This document shows positions 1 through 6,189 of a stretch of 6,923 bases of DNA, in pieces; the stretch's first letter is position 1; every line of letters starts with the position of its first letter. This stretch comes from DASRHK01 sp035650495 (lineage in GTDB: Bacteria; Pseudomonadota; Gammaproteobacteria; Nevskiales; Nevskiaceae). A model generated the notes under the pieces. The model was not told the DNA's origin. It worked only from the letters and a program-made list of their open reading frames with translations, and did no database searches. The DNA is taken from positions 1 through 6,923 of the forward strand of contig DASRHK010000047.1 of NCBI GenBank assembly GCA_035650495.1, given 5' to 3'. The position numbers were made by a program, and so were the translations under genes.

Positions 1-8
1 AGGCGCCC

Positions 9-740
9 TCACCCGAGCGTGTTCACGTAATGATGACGACGCGTCGTGCACAGGCCGCGCCGCACCTCGACCGGCTTGTCGCCCCACGTGTAGGTGACGC
101 GATCGACGGCGAGCAGCGGCGCGCCGATCGGCACCTTGAGCGCGCGCGCGGCGTGCGCGTCGGCGGCGACGGACTTGAGGCGCTCCTCGGCCCGGCACAT
201 GTGCACTCCGAACTCGCGCTCGAACAATCCGTACATGGACCCGCGATAGCCCAGCACGCGCGCCTTGGTGAGCCCTTTGAAGAGCACGCCCGGCAGCGTG
301 ATGTCGTCGAGGATCACGGGCTCGCCCTCGTAATCGAGCACGCGACGCAGCAGGATGACGGCGTCGCTCGGCTTCAGGTCGAGCGCCCGTGCGATCTCCG
401 CGCCTGCCTTGACCCGCCGCATGTCCAGCAGCCGGCTCGCCGGATATTCGTCGATACCGTCGTCGCGCCGGATGCGAAGGAAGCGAAAGTGCGACGTCGT
501 CTCCTCGGTGTGGCTTGCGACGTACGTGCCCTTGCCCTGTCGGCGCACGAGGAGGTTGTCCGCGGCGAGCGCATCGATCGCCTTGCGCACCGTGCCCTGC
601 GCGACGCCGAAGCGCACCGCGAGCTCGATCTCGCTCGGGATCGACTCGCCGGGCGACCACTCGCCCGCCTCGAGGCTCTTCTCGATGACGTCGCGGATCT
701 GCAGGTACAGCGGGCGGAACGAAGGCGCGGCCGTGGCCAT
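9..740 (-). CDS. GntR-family (HutC/UTRA subfamily) transcriptional regulator
   Basis: A 243-residue DNA-binding regulator, probably cytoplasmic and dimeric. Residues ~10-75 form the GntR winged helix: PLYLQI at 10-15, PSEIELA at 35-41, the recognition-helix stretch GVAQGTVRKAIDAL at 45-58, and the wing RRQGKGTYV at 66-74. Residues ~95-240 look like a UTRA ligand domain (AVILLRR, EPVILDD, later PLLAVDRVTY), which places it in the HutC branch rather than FadR. Total length is normal for that branch. I chose the ATG at 738-740 because the GntR fold begins right after it and GAGGAG lies upstream (753-758 on this strand, a long 12-nt spacer). The open frame extends upstream to 905, but those residues are arginine-rich and unlike the family. 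The gene is divergent from mdh and shares a palindrome-containing promoter region with it, so it probably controls both itself and the mdh-prp operon. The ligand is not visible; 2-methylcitrate or another cycle acid is an inference. Confidence 0.93.
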   Translation of the reverse strand: MATAAPSFRPLYLQIRDVIEKSLEAGEWSPGESIPSEIELAVRFGVAQGTVRKAIDALAADNLLVRRQGKGTYVASHTEETTSHFRFLRIRRDDGIDEYPASRLLDMRRVKAGAEIARALDLKPSDAVILLRRVLDYEGEPVILDDITLPGVLFKGLTKARVLGYRGSMYGLFEREFGVHMCRAEERLKSVAADAHAARALKVPIGAPLLAVDRVTYTWGDKPVEVRRGLCTTRRHHYVNTLG

Positions 741-764
741 GTCGCAACGCGACTCCTCTCTAGG

Positions 765-783
765 TCTTGTATATGATATAAGA
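765..783. promoter_or_regulatory. Candidate operator: 19-bp imperfect palindrome, likely site for the divergent GntR regulator
   Basis: TCTTGTATATGATATAAGA reads almost the same on the other strand: 7 of 9 position pairs match around the central base at 774. It is the only strongly AT-rich patch in a very GC-rich window. It sits between the divergent starts, 24 bp before the regulator's ATG and 5 bp before the -35 box of the plus-strand promoter. GntR proteins bind short palindromes of this size as dimers. The site also contains a TATCAT (772-777, minus strand) that could be the regulator's own -10 box, although no good -35 box was found for it; binding here would then give autoregulation. 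The assignment to this regulator is inference from position and symmetry. Confidence 0.62.
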
Positions 784-788
784 GTTCG

Positions 789-817
789 TTGACACGTGTG
801 CGCCGCGGGTCCACAAT
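789..817 (+). promoter_or_regulatory. Sigma70-type promoter for the mdh-prpBCD-acn operon
   Basis: A perfect -35 hexamer TTGACA lies at 789-794. After the optimal 17-bp spacer comes CACAAT at 812-817, a 4 of 6 match to TATAAT. Transcription would start near 824, giving a leader of about 120 nt before mdh. The palindrome at 765-783 ends five bases upstream, so a regulator bound there would touch polymerase. No -24/-12 sigma54 element of the kind used with PrpR was seen here. Confidence 0.6.
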
Positions 818-851
818 TTCCATGCCACGCGGGGCATTCGTCGCGCCGCGT

Positions 852-887
852 GCGATCGCGGCGGCATGCGTCCGATCGCCGCATCGC
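852..887 (+). other. Stem-loop in the predicted mdh leader RNA
   Basis: Bases 858-863 (GCGGCG) pair with 877-882 and bases 852-856 (GCGAT) pair with 883-887. This gives 11 Watson-Crick pairs interrupted only by a bulged C at 857, around a 13-nt loop (864-876). It lies about 30-65 nt into the predicted transcript and ends 46 nt before the mdh Shine-Dalgarno. No run of T follows, so it is not a standard terminator. I recognise no riboswitch class. GC-rich DNA forms chance hairpins, so function is unproven. Confidence 0.4.
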
Positions 888-946
888 GTTGCGCTCCGCC
901 CTCACAACCTGCGCGTCTTCGCATCCGCCTCCAGGAGCCTCTTTCC

Positions 947-1933
947 ATGAAAACGCCCGTACGCGTCGCCGTCACCGGGGCCGCCGGTCAGATCGGCTAC
1001 AGCCTGCTGTTCCGCATCGCCTCCGGCGAGATGCTCGGCCGCGACCAGCCCGTCATCCTGCAAATGCTCGAGCTCCCGATGGAGAAGCCGCAGGCGGCGC
1101 TCAAGGGCGTGATGATGGAGCTCGAGGATTGCGCCTTCCCGCTCCTCGCCGGCATGAGCGGCACGGGCGATCCGAAGGTGGCGTTCAAGGACGCCGACAT
1201 CGCGCTGCTCGTCGGCGCGAAGCCGCGCGGCCCGGGAATGGAGCGCAAGGACCTGCTGCTCGAGAACGCGAAGATCTTCATCGAGCAGGGCAAGGCGCTC
1301 GACGCTGCCGCTTCGCGCCGCGTCAAGGTGCTGGTGGTCGGCAATCCCGCGAACACCAACGCCTACATCGCGATGAAGTCGGCGCCGTCGCTGCCGCGCA
1401 AGAACTTCACGGCGATGCTGCGCCTCGACCACAATCGCGCGCTGTCGCAGCTCGCGCAGAAGAGCGGCCAACCGGTCGACTCGATCGAGAAGCTGATCGT
1501 GTGGGGCAACCACTCGCCGACGATGTATCCCGATTACCGCTTCGCCACCGCCAACGGCAAGCCGCTCAAGAGCCTGATCGACGACGAGGACTGGAACCGC
1601 AACACGTTCCTGCCGACGGTCGGAAAGCGCGGCGCGGCCATCATCGCCGCACGCGGGCTTTCGTCCGCGGCGTCTGCCGCCAATGCCGCGATCGACCATG
1701 TGCGCGACTGGATTCTCGGCAGCGATGGCAAGTGGGTGACCATGGGCATTCCTTCCGATGGCCAGTACGGCATTCCGCGCGACATCCTCTACGGCATGCC
1801 GGTCATCACCGACAAGGGCGAGTACCGCCTGGTCGACGGTCTCGAGATCGACGCCTTCTCGCGCGAGAAGATGGACGCGACGCTGCGCGAGCTCGAGGAG
1901 GAGCGCGCCGGTGTGGCGTCGCTCATCGGCTGA
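947..1933 (+). CDS. mdh: Malate dehydrogenase (NAD-dependent, cytosolic type)
   Basis: A 328-residue cytoplasmic enzyme interconverting malate and oxaloacetate with NAD(H). The N-terminal Rossmann fold shows GAAGQIG at 11-17, and the second strand ends in an acidic residue (LELP, Glu42), typical of NAD rather than NADP use. The substrate loop GAKPRGPGMERKD (90-102) carries arginines 94 and 100. GNPANTNA is at 132-139, the catalytic pair LDHNR at 160-164 (Asp161, Arg164), and the catalytic histidine in WGNHS at 186-190 (His189). Length and motifs match the cytosolic-type MDH of betaproteobacteria, not the 312-residue enterobacterial form. The start is set by AGGAG at 933-937, nine bases before the ATG. 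It is first in the operon, where it would supply the oxaloacetate consumed by PrpC from succinate-derived malate. All key residues are present. Confidence 0.97.
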   Translation: MKTPVRVAVTGAAGQIGYSLLFRIASGEMLGRDQPVILQMLELPMEKPQAALKGVMMELEDCAFPLLAGMSGTGDPKVAFKDADIALLVGAKPRGPGMERKDLLLENAKIFIEQGKALDAAASRRVKVLVVGNPANTNAYIAMKSAPSLPRKNFTAMLRLDHNRALSQLAQKSGQPVDSIEKLIVWGNHSPTMYPDYRFATANGKPLKSLIDDEDWNRNTFLPTVGKRGAAIIAARGLSSAASAANAAIDHVRDWILGSDGKWVTMGIPSDGQYGIPRDILYGMPVITDKGEYRLVDGLEIDAFSREKMDATLRELEEERAGVASLIG

Positions 1934-1935
1934 GC

Positions 1936-1959
1936 TCGGCGCGATTCGGTTTGCGCCGA
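1936..1959 (+). other. Small hairpin just after mdh, no T-tract
   Basis: TCGGCGC (1936-1942) pairs perfectly with GCGCCGA (1953-1959) around a 10-nt loop, three bases after the mdh stop codon. The following sequence is GC-rich with no run of T, so it does not look like an intrinsic terminator. It could stabilise the mdh 3' end or partly limit transcription into prpB, but this is only suggested by position. It is the only clear structure in the 84-bp mdh-prpB gap. Confidence 0.3.
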
Positions 1960-2005
1960 AGCGCGCGTGTTTCCCGCCGCGCCAACAGGGTCTGACGCGA
2001 GTTCT

Positions 2006-2011
2006 GGAGGA
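2006..2011 (+). promoter_or_regulatory. Ribosome binding site fixing the GTG start of prpB
   Basis: GGAGGA lies six bases before the GTG at 2018-2020. It selects this GTG over an in-frame GTG at 1967, which has no such signal and would add 17 residues unlike the family. With the 2018 start, the protein's catalytic residues fall at the same numbers as in E. coli PrpB as I recall them (Lys121, Cys123). Confidence 0.8.
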
Positions 2012-2017
2012 GCCAGC

Positions 2018-2911
2018 GTGACGATCGATTCCGCAGGTGCACGGTTTCGCGCCGCAGTGGCGGCCGAGCGCCCGCTGCAGGTGCCCGGCGCCATCTGCGC
2101 GTATCACGCGTTGCTCGCGGAGGCTTCGGGGTATCGCGCGATCTACCTCTCGGGCGGCGGCGTGGCCGCGGGCTCGCTCGGCCTGCCCGACCTCGGCATC
2201 AGCAATCTCGACGACGTGCTCACGGACGTGCGTCGCATCACCGACGTGTGCGACCTGCCGCTGCTCGTCGACGTCGACACCGGATTCGGCGCCTCGGCGT
2301 TCAACGTCGGGCGCACCGTCAAGTCGCTCGTCAAGTTCGGCGCCGGCGCGATGCACATCGAGGATCAGGTGGGCGCCAAGCGCTGCGGACACCGTCCCGG
2401 CAAGGCGATCGTCACGAAGCAGGAGATGGTCGACCGCATCAAGGCGGCCGTCGACGCGCGCACCGATGGCGAGTTCGTGATCATGGCCCGCACCGACGCG
2501 CTCGCGGTGGAAGGACTCGACGCGGCCATCGATCGGGCCTGCGCATGCGTCGAGGCGGGCGCGGACATGATCTTTCCCGAAGCGATGACCGAGCTCGCCA
2601 TGTACCGCCGCTTCGTCGACGCGGTCAAGGTGCCGGTGCTCGCGAACATCACCGAATTCGGCGCGACGCCCCTTTTCACGATCGAGGAGCTGCGCAGCGC
2701 GGGCGTGTCGATCGCGCTCTATCCGCTTTCCGCATTTCGTGCGATGAACAGGGCGGCGCTCGAGGTGTATCGCACGCTGCGGCGCGACGGCACGCAAAAG
2801 GGCGTCGTCGACACGATGCAGACGCGCGCGGAGCTCTACGATTTTCTGGGCTATCACGCCTACGAGCAAAAGCTCGATGCCTTGTTCGCGCGCCGCGGCG
2901 CCGAAGACTGA
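2018..2911 (+). CDS. prpB: 2-Methylisocitrate lyase
   Basis: A 297-residue cytoplasmic Mg-dependent lyase that cleaves 2-methylisocitrate to pyruvate and succinate, the last step of the methylcitrate cycle. It has the isocitrate lyase/PEP mutase barrel. The substrate-side loop SGGGVAAGSLGLPD (45-58) ends in Asp58, the metal-site strand VDVDTGFG spans 84-91 (Asp85, Asp87), and HIED is at 113-116. The family signature KRCGH is at 121-125, with the catalytic base Cys123. MARTDA lies at 156-161 (Arg158) and FPEA at 186-189. The short length, with no large insertion, indicates methylisocitrate lyase rather than the ~430-residue isocitrate lyase of the glyoxylate shunt. A carboxyphosphonoenolpyruvate mutase-like relative is the main alternative, but the prpC and prpD neighbours argue for PrpB. 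It starts with GTG, 84 bp after mdh. Confidence 0.96.
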   Translation: MTIDSAGARFRAAVAAERPLQVPGAICAYHALLAEASGYRAIYLSGGGVAAGSLGLPDLGISNLDDVLTDVRRITDVCDLPLLVDVDTGFGASAFNVGRTVKSLVKFGAGAMHIEDQVGAKRCGHRPGKAIVTKQEMVDRIKAAVDARTDGEFVIMARTDALAVEGLDAAIDRACACVEAGADMIFPEAMTELAMYRRFVDAVKVPVLANITEFGATPLFTIEELRSAGVSIALYPLSAFRAMNRAALEVYRTLRRDGTQKGVVDTMQTRAELYDFLGYHAYEQKLDALFARRGAED

Positions 2912-2936
2912 AACTCGACGACACCAGGAGTTCGCC

Positions 2937-4094
2937 ATGACGGACGCCGTACTCACCTCTCCGCCCAAGGCCAAGAAATCCGTCGCGCTGTCCGGGGTTC
3001 CGGCCGGCAACACCGCCTTGTGCACGGTCGGGCGCACCGGCAACGACCTTGCCTACCGCGGCTACGACATCCTCGATCTCGCGCGGCACTGCGAGTTCGA
3101 GGAGGTCGCATACCTCCTGATCCACGAGAAGCTGCCGAACGCGGCGGAGCTTCGCGCCTACAAGGACAAGCTCGCTGCGATGCGCGGCCTGCCGGCGCCG
3201 CTCAAGGTCGCGCTCGAGCAGATCCCGGCCGCCGCGCACCCGATGGACGTGATGCGCACGGGCGTGTCCGTGCTGGGCGCGGTTCTGCCCGAGCGCGAGG
3301 ATCACGGCGCGCCGGGCGCGCGCGACATCGCCGATCGCCTGATCGCGTCGACGGGCTCGATGCTGCTGTACTGGTATCACTGGAGCCACAACGGCCGGCG
3401 CATCGACGTCGAGACCGACGACGACAGCATCGGCGGCCACTTCCTGCATCTCCTGCATGGCGGGCGACCGCGCCAGGAGTGGGTGCGTGCGATGCACACC
3501 TCGCTCATTCTCTATGCCGAGCACGAGTTCAATGCGTCGACGTTCACTGCACGCGTGATCGCCGGCACCGGCAGCGACATCTATTCGGCGATCACCGGCG
3601 CGATCGGCGCCTTGCGCGGCGCGAAGCACGGCGGCGCGAACGAGGTCAGCTTCGAGATCCAGAAGCGCTACGATTCGCCGGACGAAGCCGAGGCGGACAT
3701 CCGCCGGCGCGTGGAGAACAAGGAGGTCATCATCGGCTTCGGTCATCCCGTGTACACGATCGGCGACCCGCGCAACGGCATCATCCGCGAGATCGCCCGG
3801 TCGCTGTCCGAGTCCGCGGGCAGCATGAAGATGTTCGACATCGCGCAGCGCATCGAGGAGGTCATGGCGGAGGCCAAGAAGATGTTCGCCAACCTCGACT
3901 GGTACTCGGCCGTGAGCTATCACACGATGGGCGTGCCGACCGCGATGTTCACGCCTCTGTTCGTGATCTCGCGCGCCACCGGCTGGTCTGCGCATGTCAT
4001 CGAACAGCGCCAGGACGGCAAGATCATCCGGCCCTCGGCGAACTACATCGGCCCCGACGACCAGAAGTTCGTCCCGATCGACTCCCGCTCCTAG
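2937..4094 (+). CDS. prpC: 2-Methylcitrate synthase
   Basis: A 385-residue cytoplasmic citrate-synthase-family enzyme that condenses propionyl-CoA with oxaloacetate to 2-methylcitrate and CoA, the entry step of the cycle. The N-terminal part has LAYRGYDI (38-45) and EEVAYLLI (55-62). The catalytic core has AKHGGANE (229-236, His231), the citrate synthase signature GFGHPVYTIGDPR (267-279, His270), and NLDWYSA (319-325) carrying the catalytic Asp321. The short, typically dimeric form lacking the N-terminal extension of hexameric NADH-regulated GltA, together with prpB and prpD neighbours, supports methylcitrate synthase. Such enzymes usually keep some citrate synthase activity. AGGAG at 2926-2930 sits six bases before the ATG, and the gene begins 25 bp after prpB. 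Confidence 0.95.
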   Translation: MTDAVLTSPPKAKKSVALSGVPAGNTALCTVGRTGNDLAYRGYDILDLARHCEFEEVAYLLIHEKLPNAAELRAYKDKLAAMRGLPAPLKVALEQIPAAAHPMDVMRTGVSVLGAVLPEREDHGAPGARDIADRLIASTGSMLLYWYHWSHNGRRIDVETDDDSIGGHFLHLLHGGRPRQEWVRAMHTSLILYAEHEFNASTFTARVIAGTGSDIYSAITGAIGALRGAKHGGANEVSFEIQKRYDSPDEAEADIRRRVENKEVIIGFGHPVYTIGDPRNGIIREIARSLSESAGSMKMFDIAQRIEEVMAEAKKMFANLDWYSAVSYHTMGVPTAMFTPLFVISRATGWSAHVIEQRQDGKIIRPSANYIGPDDQKFVPIDSRS

Positions 4095-4116
4095 GCCGCG
4101 CACCGCACATCACGCC

Positions 4117-5568
4117 ATGTCCACGCACATCAGCAACGTTCGGCCCGAGCCGGACAAGGTACTGACCGACATCGCCGACTACGCCCTCGGCTACGACATC
4201 ACGAGCCCCGAGGCGTACGAGACGGCGCGCTATTGCCTCGTCGATACGCTGGGCTGCGGCCTCGAAGCGCTGACCTATCCCGCGTGCACCAAGCTCATGG
4301 GCCCCATCGTTGCCGGAACCGTGGTGCCCAACGGCGCCAAGGTGCCCGGCACGCAGTTCCAGCTCGATCCGGTGCAGGCCGCGTTCAACATCGGCGCGAT
4401 GATCCGCTGGCTCGATTTCAACGACACCTGGCTCGCCGCGGAATGGGGCCATCCGTCCGACAATCTCGGCGGCATCCTCGGCACTGCCGATTGGCTGTCG
4501 CGCAACGCGGTGGCCGCAGGCAAGAAGCCGCTCACGATGCGGGACGTACTGACCTCGATGATCAAGGCGCACGAGATCCAGGGGGTGATCGCGCTCGAGA
4601 ACAGCTTCAATCGCGTCGGTCTCGATCACGTCGTGCTGGTGAAGGTCGCGTCCACGGCGGTCGTTGCGAACCTGCTGGGACTCACCCGCGACGAGACCAT
4701 CAACGCGATCTCCAACGCCTGGATCGATGGCCAGTCGCTGCGCACCTACCGCCACGCGCCCAACGCCGGCTCGCGCAAGAGCTGGGCGGCCGGTGATGCC
4801 ACCTCGCGCGCCGTGCGCCTCGCGCTCATGGCGCGCACCGGCGAGATGGGCTATCCCTCGGCGCTCAGCGCCAAGACCTGGGGCTTCTACGACGTGCTAT
4901 TCAAGGGGCAGCCGTTCAAGCTTTCGCGCCCGTACGGCAGCTATGTCATGGAGAACGTACTGTTCAAGATCAGCTTCCCGGCCGAGTTCCATGCCCAGAC
5001 CGCCGCCGAAGCGGCGATGCAGTTGCACAAGCAGCTCGTGGATGCCGGACGCAGCGCCGAGGAGATCAGGAAGGTGACGATCCGCACGCACGAATCGGCG
5101 ATCCGCATCATCGACAAGCAGGGGCCGCTCAACAACCCCGCCGATCGCGATCACTGCATTCAGTACATGGTTGCGGTGCCGCTGATCTTCGGCCGGCTCA
5201 CCGCCGCCGATTACGAGGACGACGTCGCCGCCGATGCGCGCATCGACGCGTTGCGCGAGAAGATGGTGTGCGTCGAGGACAAGGCATTCACGCGCGACTA
5301 CCTCGATCCCGAGAAGCGCTCCATCGCCAATGCCATCACGCTCGAGTTCAACGACGGCAGCCGCTTCGACGAGGTCGTGGTGGAATATCCGATCGGGCAC
5401 CGCCGCCGGCGCAAGGAAGGGATGCCGGTGCTGGTCGACAAGTTCCGCACCAATCTCGGCCGCCGATTCGCGGCGAAGCAGCAGCAACGCATTCTCGAAG
5501 CCTCGCTCGACGCCGGAAAGCTCGACACCATGCCCGTGCACGAGTATGTCGACCTGTACGTGATCTGA
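4117..5568 (+). CDS. prpD: 2-Methylcitrate dehydratase (MmgE/PrpD family)
   Basis: A 483-residue cytoplasmic dehydratase converting 2-methylcitrate to 2-methyl-cis-aconitate without an iron-sulphur cluster. The length equals that of E. coli PrpD as I recall it. The helical MmgE/PrpD domain covers roughly residues 15-290 and the smaller C-terminal alpha/beta domain roughly 295-465. The conserved active-site region has RWLDFNDTW at 97-105 and EWGHPSDNLGG at 109-119 (Asp100, Asp103, His112, Asp115). A second conserved block, SLRTYRHAPNAGSRKSWAAG, is encoded at about 4735-4794. There is no recognisable Shine-Dalgarno before the ATG, 22 bp after the prpC stop. Translation may depend on ribosomes finishing prpC, or on a leaderless-like or AT-independent mechanism. 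The open frame continues upstream inside prpC, but those residues are Ser/Arg-rich shadow sequence. Confidence 0.96.
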   Translation: MSTHISNVRPEPDKVLTDIADYALGYDITSPEAYETARYCLVDTLGCGLEALTYPACTKLMGPIVAGTVVPNGAKVPGTQFQLDPVQAAFNIGAMIRWLDFNDTWLAAEWGHPSDNLGGILGTADWLSRNAVAAGKKPLTMRDVLTSMIKAHEIQGVIALENSFNRVGLDHVVLVKVASTAVVANLLGLTRDETINAISNAWIDGQSLRTYRHAPNAGSRKSWAAGDATSRAVRLALMARTGEMGYPSALSAKTWGFYDVLFKGQPFKLSRPYGSYVMENVLFKISFPAEFHAQTAAEAAMQLHKQLVDAGRSAEEIRKVTIRTHESAIRIIDKQGPLNNPADRDHCIQYMVAVPLIFGRLTAADYEDDVAADARIDALREKMVCVEDKAFTRDYLDPEKRSIANAITLEFNDGSRFDEVVVEYPIGHRRRRKEGMPVLVDKFRTNLGRRFAAKQQQRILEASLDAGKLDTMPVHEYVDLYVI

Positions 5569-5570
5569 TC

Positions 5571-6116
5571 ATGCGCACCGTGCCCCGTCGTCTCGCTTGT
5601 GTTGCGCTGCTTGCCGCGGGCGCCGTCGCGGCATCCTTTGCGGCGGCGCAGGATTTCCCCAAGCGCAAGTCGGGCCTGTGGGAAATCAGGACCCAATCGA
5701 CCGGCAGCAGCAAGGCGACGGCCAGCGCGCAGGCCGCCAGCATACAGATGTGCATCGACGAGAAGACCGACGATGCCGTGCAGCAGCAGGTCACGTCCGC
5801 CGCGAAGCAAACCTGCAGCAAGCAGGACGTGCGCAAGAGCGGCAGGGAGATCGTCGTCGACTCCGTCTGCAAGTTCGGCGACAGCACGGCGACGACGCAT
5901 TCCGTCTTCACCGGCTCCTTCGATTCGGCGTACAAGGTGCAGACGAAGTCCAGCTACGATCCGCCCATGATGGGCATGAAGGAAGCGAGCGCGCTGATCG
6001 AGGCGAAGTGGCTCGGCCCGTGCAAGGCCGATCAAAAGCCCGGCGACATGATCCTGGGCAACGGCATGAAGATCAACATGAACGAGAAGAAGGGCGCGCC
6101 CGCGCGCAACAAATAG
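5571..6116 (+). CDS. Secreted DUF3617-like protein of unknown function
   Basis: A 181-residue protein with an N-terminal export signal: basic start MRTVPRR, hydrophobic core LACVALLAAGAVAASF (8-23), and likely cleavage near Ala26 (AAA before QDF). The mature part begins KRKSGLWEIRT (31-41), resembling the 'GLWE' opening of DUF3617 proteins, and has four cysteines (61, 82, 100, 151) that could form two disulphides in the periplasm. The C-terminus is Lys/Asn/Met-rich and low in complexity. No catalytic motif was seen. The start codon follows the prpD stop by two bases and lacks a clear Shine-Dalgarno, so it is probably translated by coupling to prpD. Family assignment is from memory of the motif and cysteine pattern. 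A role in propionate catabolism is suggested only by its place between prpD and the aconitase gene. There is no lipobox, so it is not a lipoprotein. Confidence 0.85.
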   Translation: MRTVPRRLACVALLAAGAVAASFAAAQDFPKRKSGLWEIRTQSTGSSKATASAQAASIQMCIDEKTDDAVQQQVTSAAKQTCSKQDVRKSGREIVVDSVCKFGDSTATTHSVFTGSFDSAYKVQTKSSYDPPMMGMKEASALIEAKWLGPCKADQKPGDMILGNGMKINMNEKKGAPARNK

Positions 6117-6142
6117 ATCGAACCGGACAAGCCGCACGTGCC

Positions 6143-6165
6143 GGCCGCGACCGGGCGCTGCGGCC
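6143..6165 (+). other. Weak inverted repeat in the gap before the aconitase gene
   Basis: GGCCGC (6143-6148) can pair with GCGGCC (6160-6165) around an 11-nt loop in the 73-bp gap between the DUF3617-like gene and the aconitase gene. No T-tract follows, so read-through into the aconitase gene is expected. In sequence this GC-rich, a 6-bp stem may be chance. Confidence 0.2.
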
Positions 6166-6175
6166 CGCGCACATG

Positions 6176-6181
6176 AAAGGA
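6176..6181 (+). promoter_or_regulatory. Ribosome binding site of the aconitase gene
   Basis: AAAGGA lies eight bases before the ATG at 6190. It is the best Shine-Dalgarno match in the gap and fixes the start that gives the expected AcnA N-terminus. An ATG at 6173 opens only a six-codon frame that ends across this start. Confidence 0.65.
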
Positions 6182-6189
6182 AACCACGC

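Noticed and set aside
741..905. N-terminal extension of the GntR regulator from an upstream ATG at 905
   Set aside because: The added residues are Arg-rich and unlike the family. They would run through the predicted operator and promoter. The ATG at 740 has a GAGGAG upstream and directly precedes the GntR fold.
866..946. In-frame upstream ATG extending mdh by 27 residues
   Set aside because: This ATG lies in the loop of the leader hairpin with no Shine-Dalgarno. The MDH fold starts at the ATG at 947, which has AGGAG nine bases before it.
1967..2017. In-frame GTG giving PrpB 17 more residues
   Set aside because: It has no ribosome binding site. The GTG at 2018 has GGAGGA at six bases and gives the usual PrpB length and residue numbering.
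902..3043. A 713-codon open frame on the minus strand spanning mdh and prpB
   Set aside because: It is antisense to two genes with intact catalytic motifs, is dominated by Arg, Ala, His, Asp and Val with no domain, and is the expected by-product of G/C third positions in GC-rich coding DNA.
2676..4103. A 475-codon minus-strand open frame over prpC
   Set aside because: Low-complexity Arg/Asp/His/Ala composition, no recognisable domain, and fully antisense to prpC.
6143..6165. Possible intrinsic terminator before the aconitase gene
   Set aside because: The stem is only 6 bp and no T-run follows. Kept only as a weak inverted repeat.
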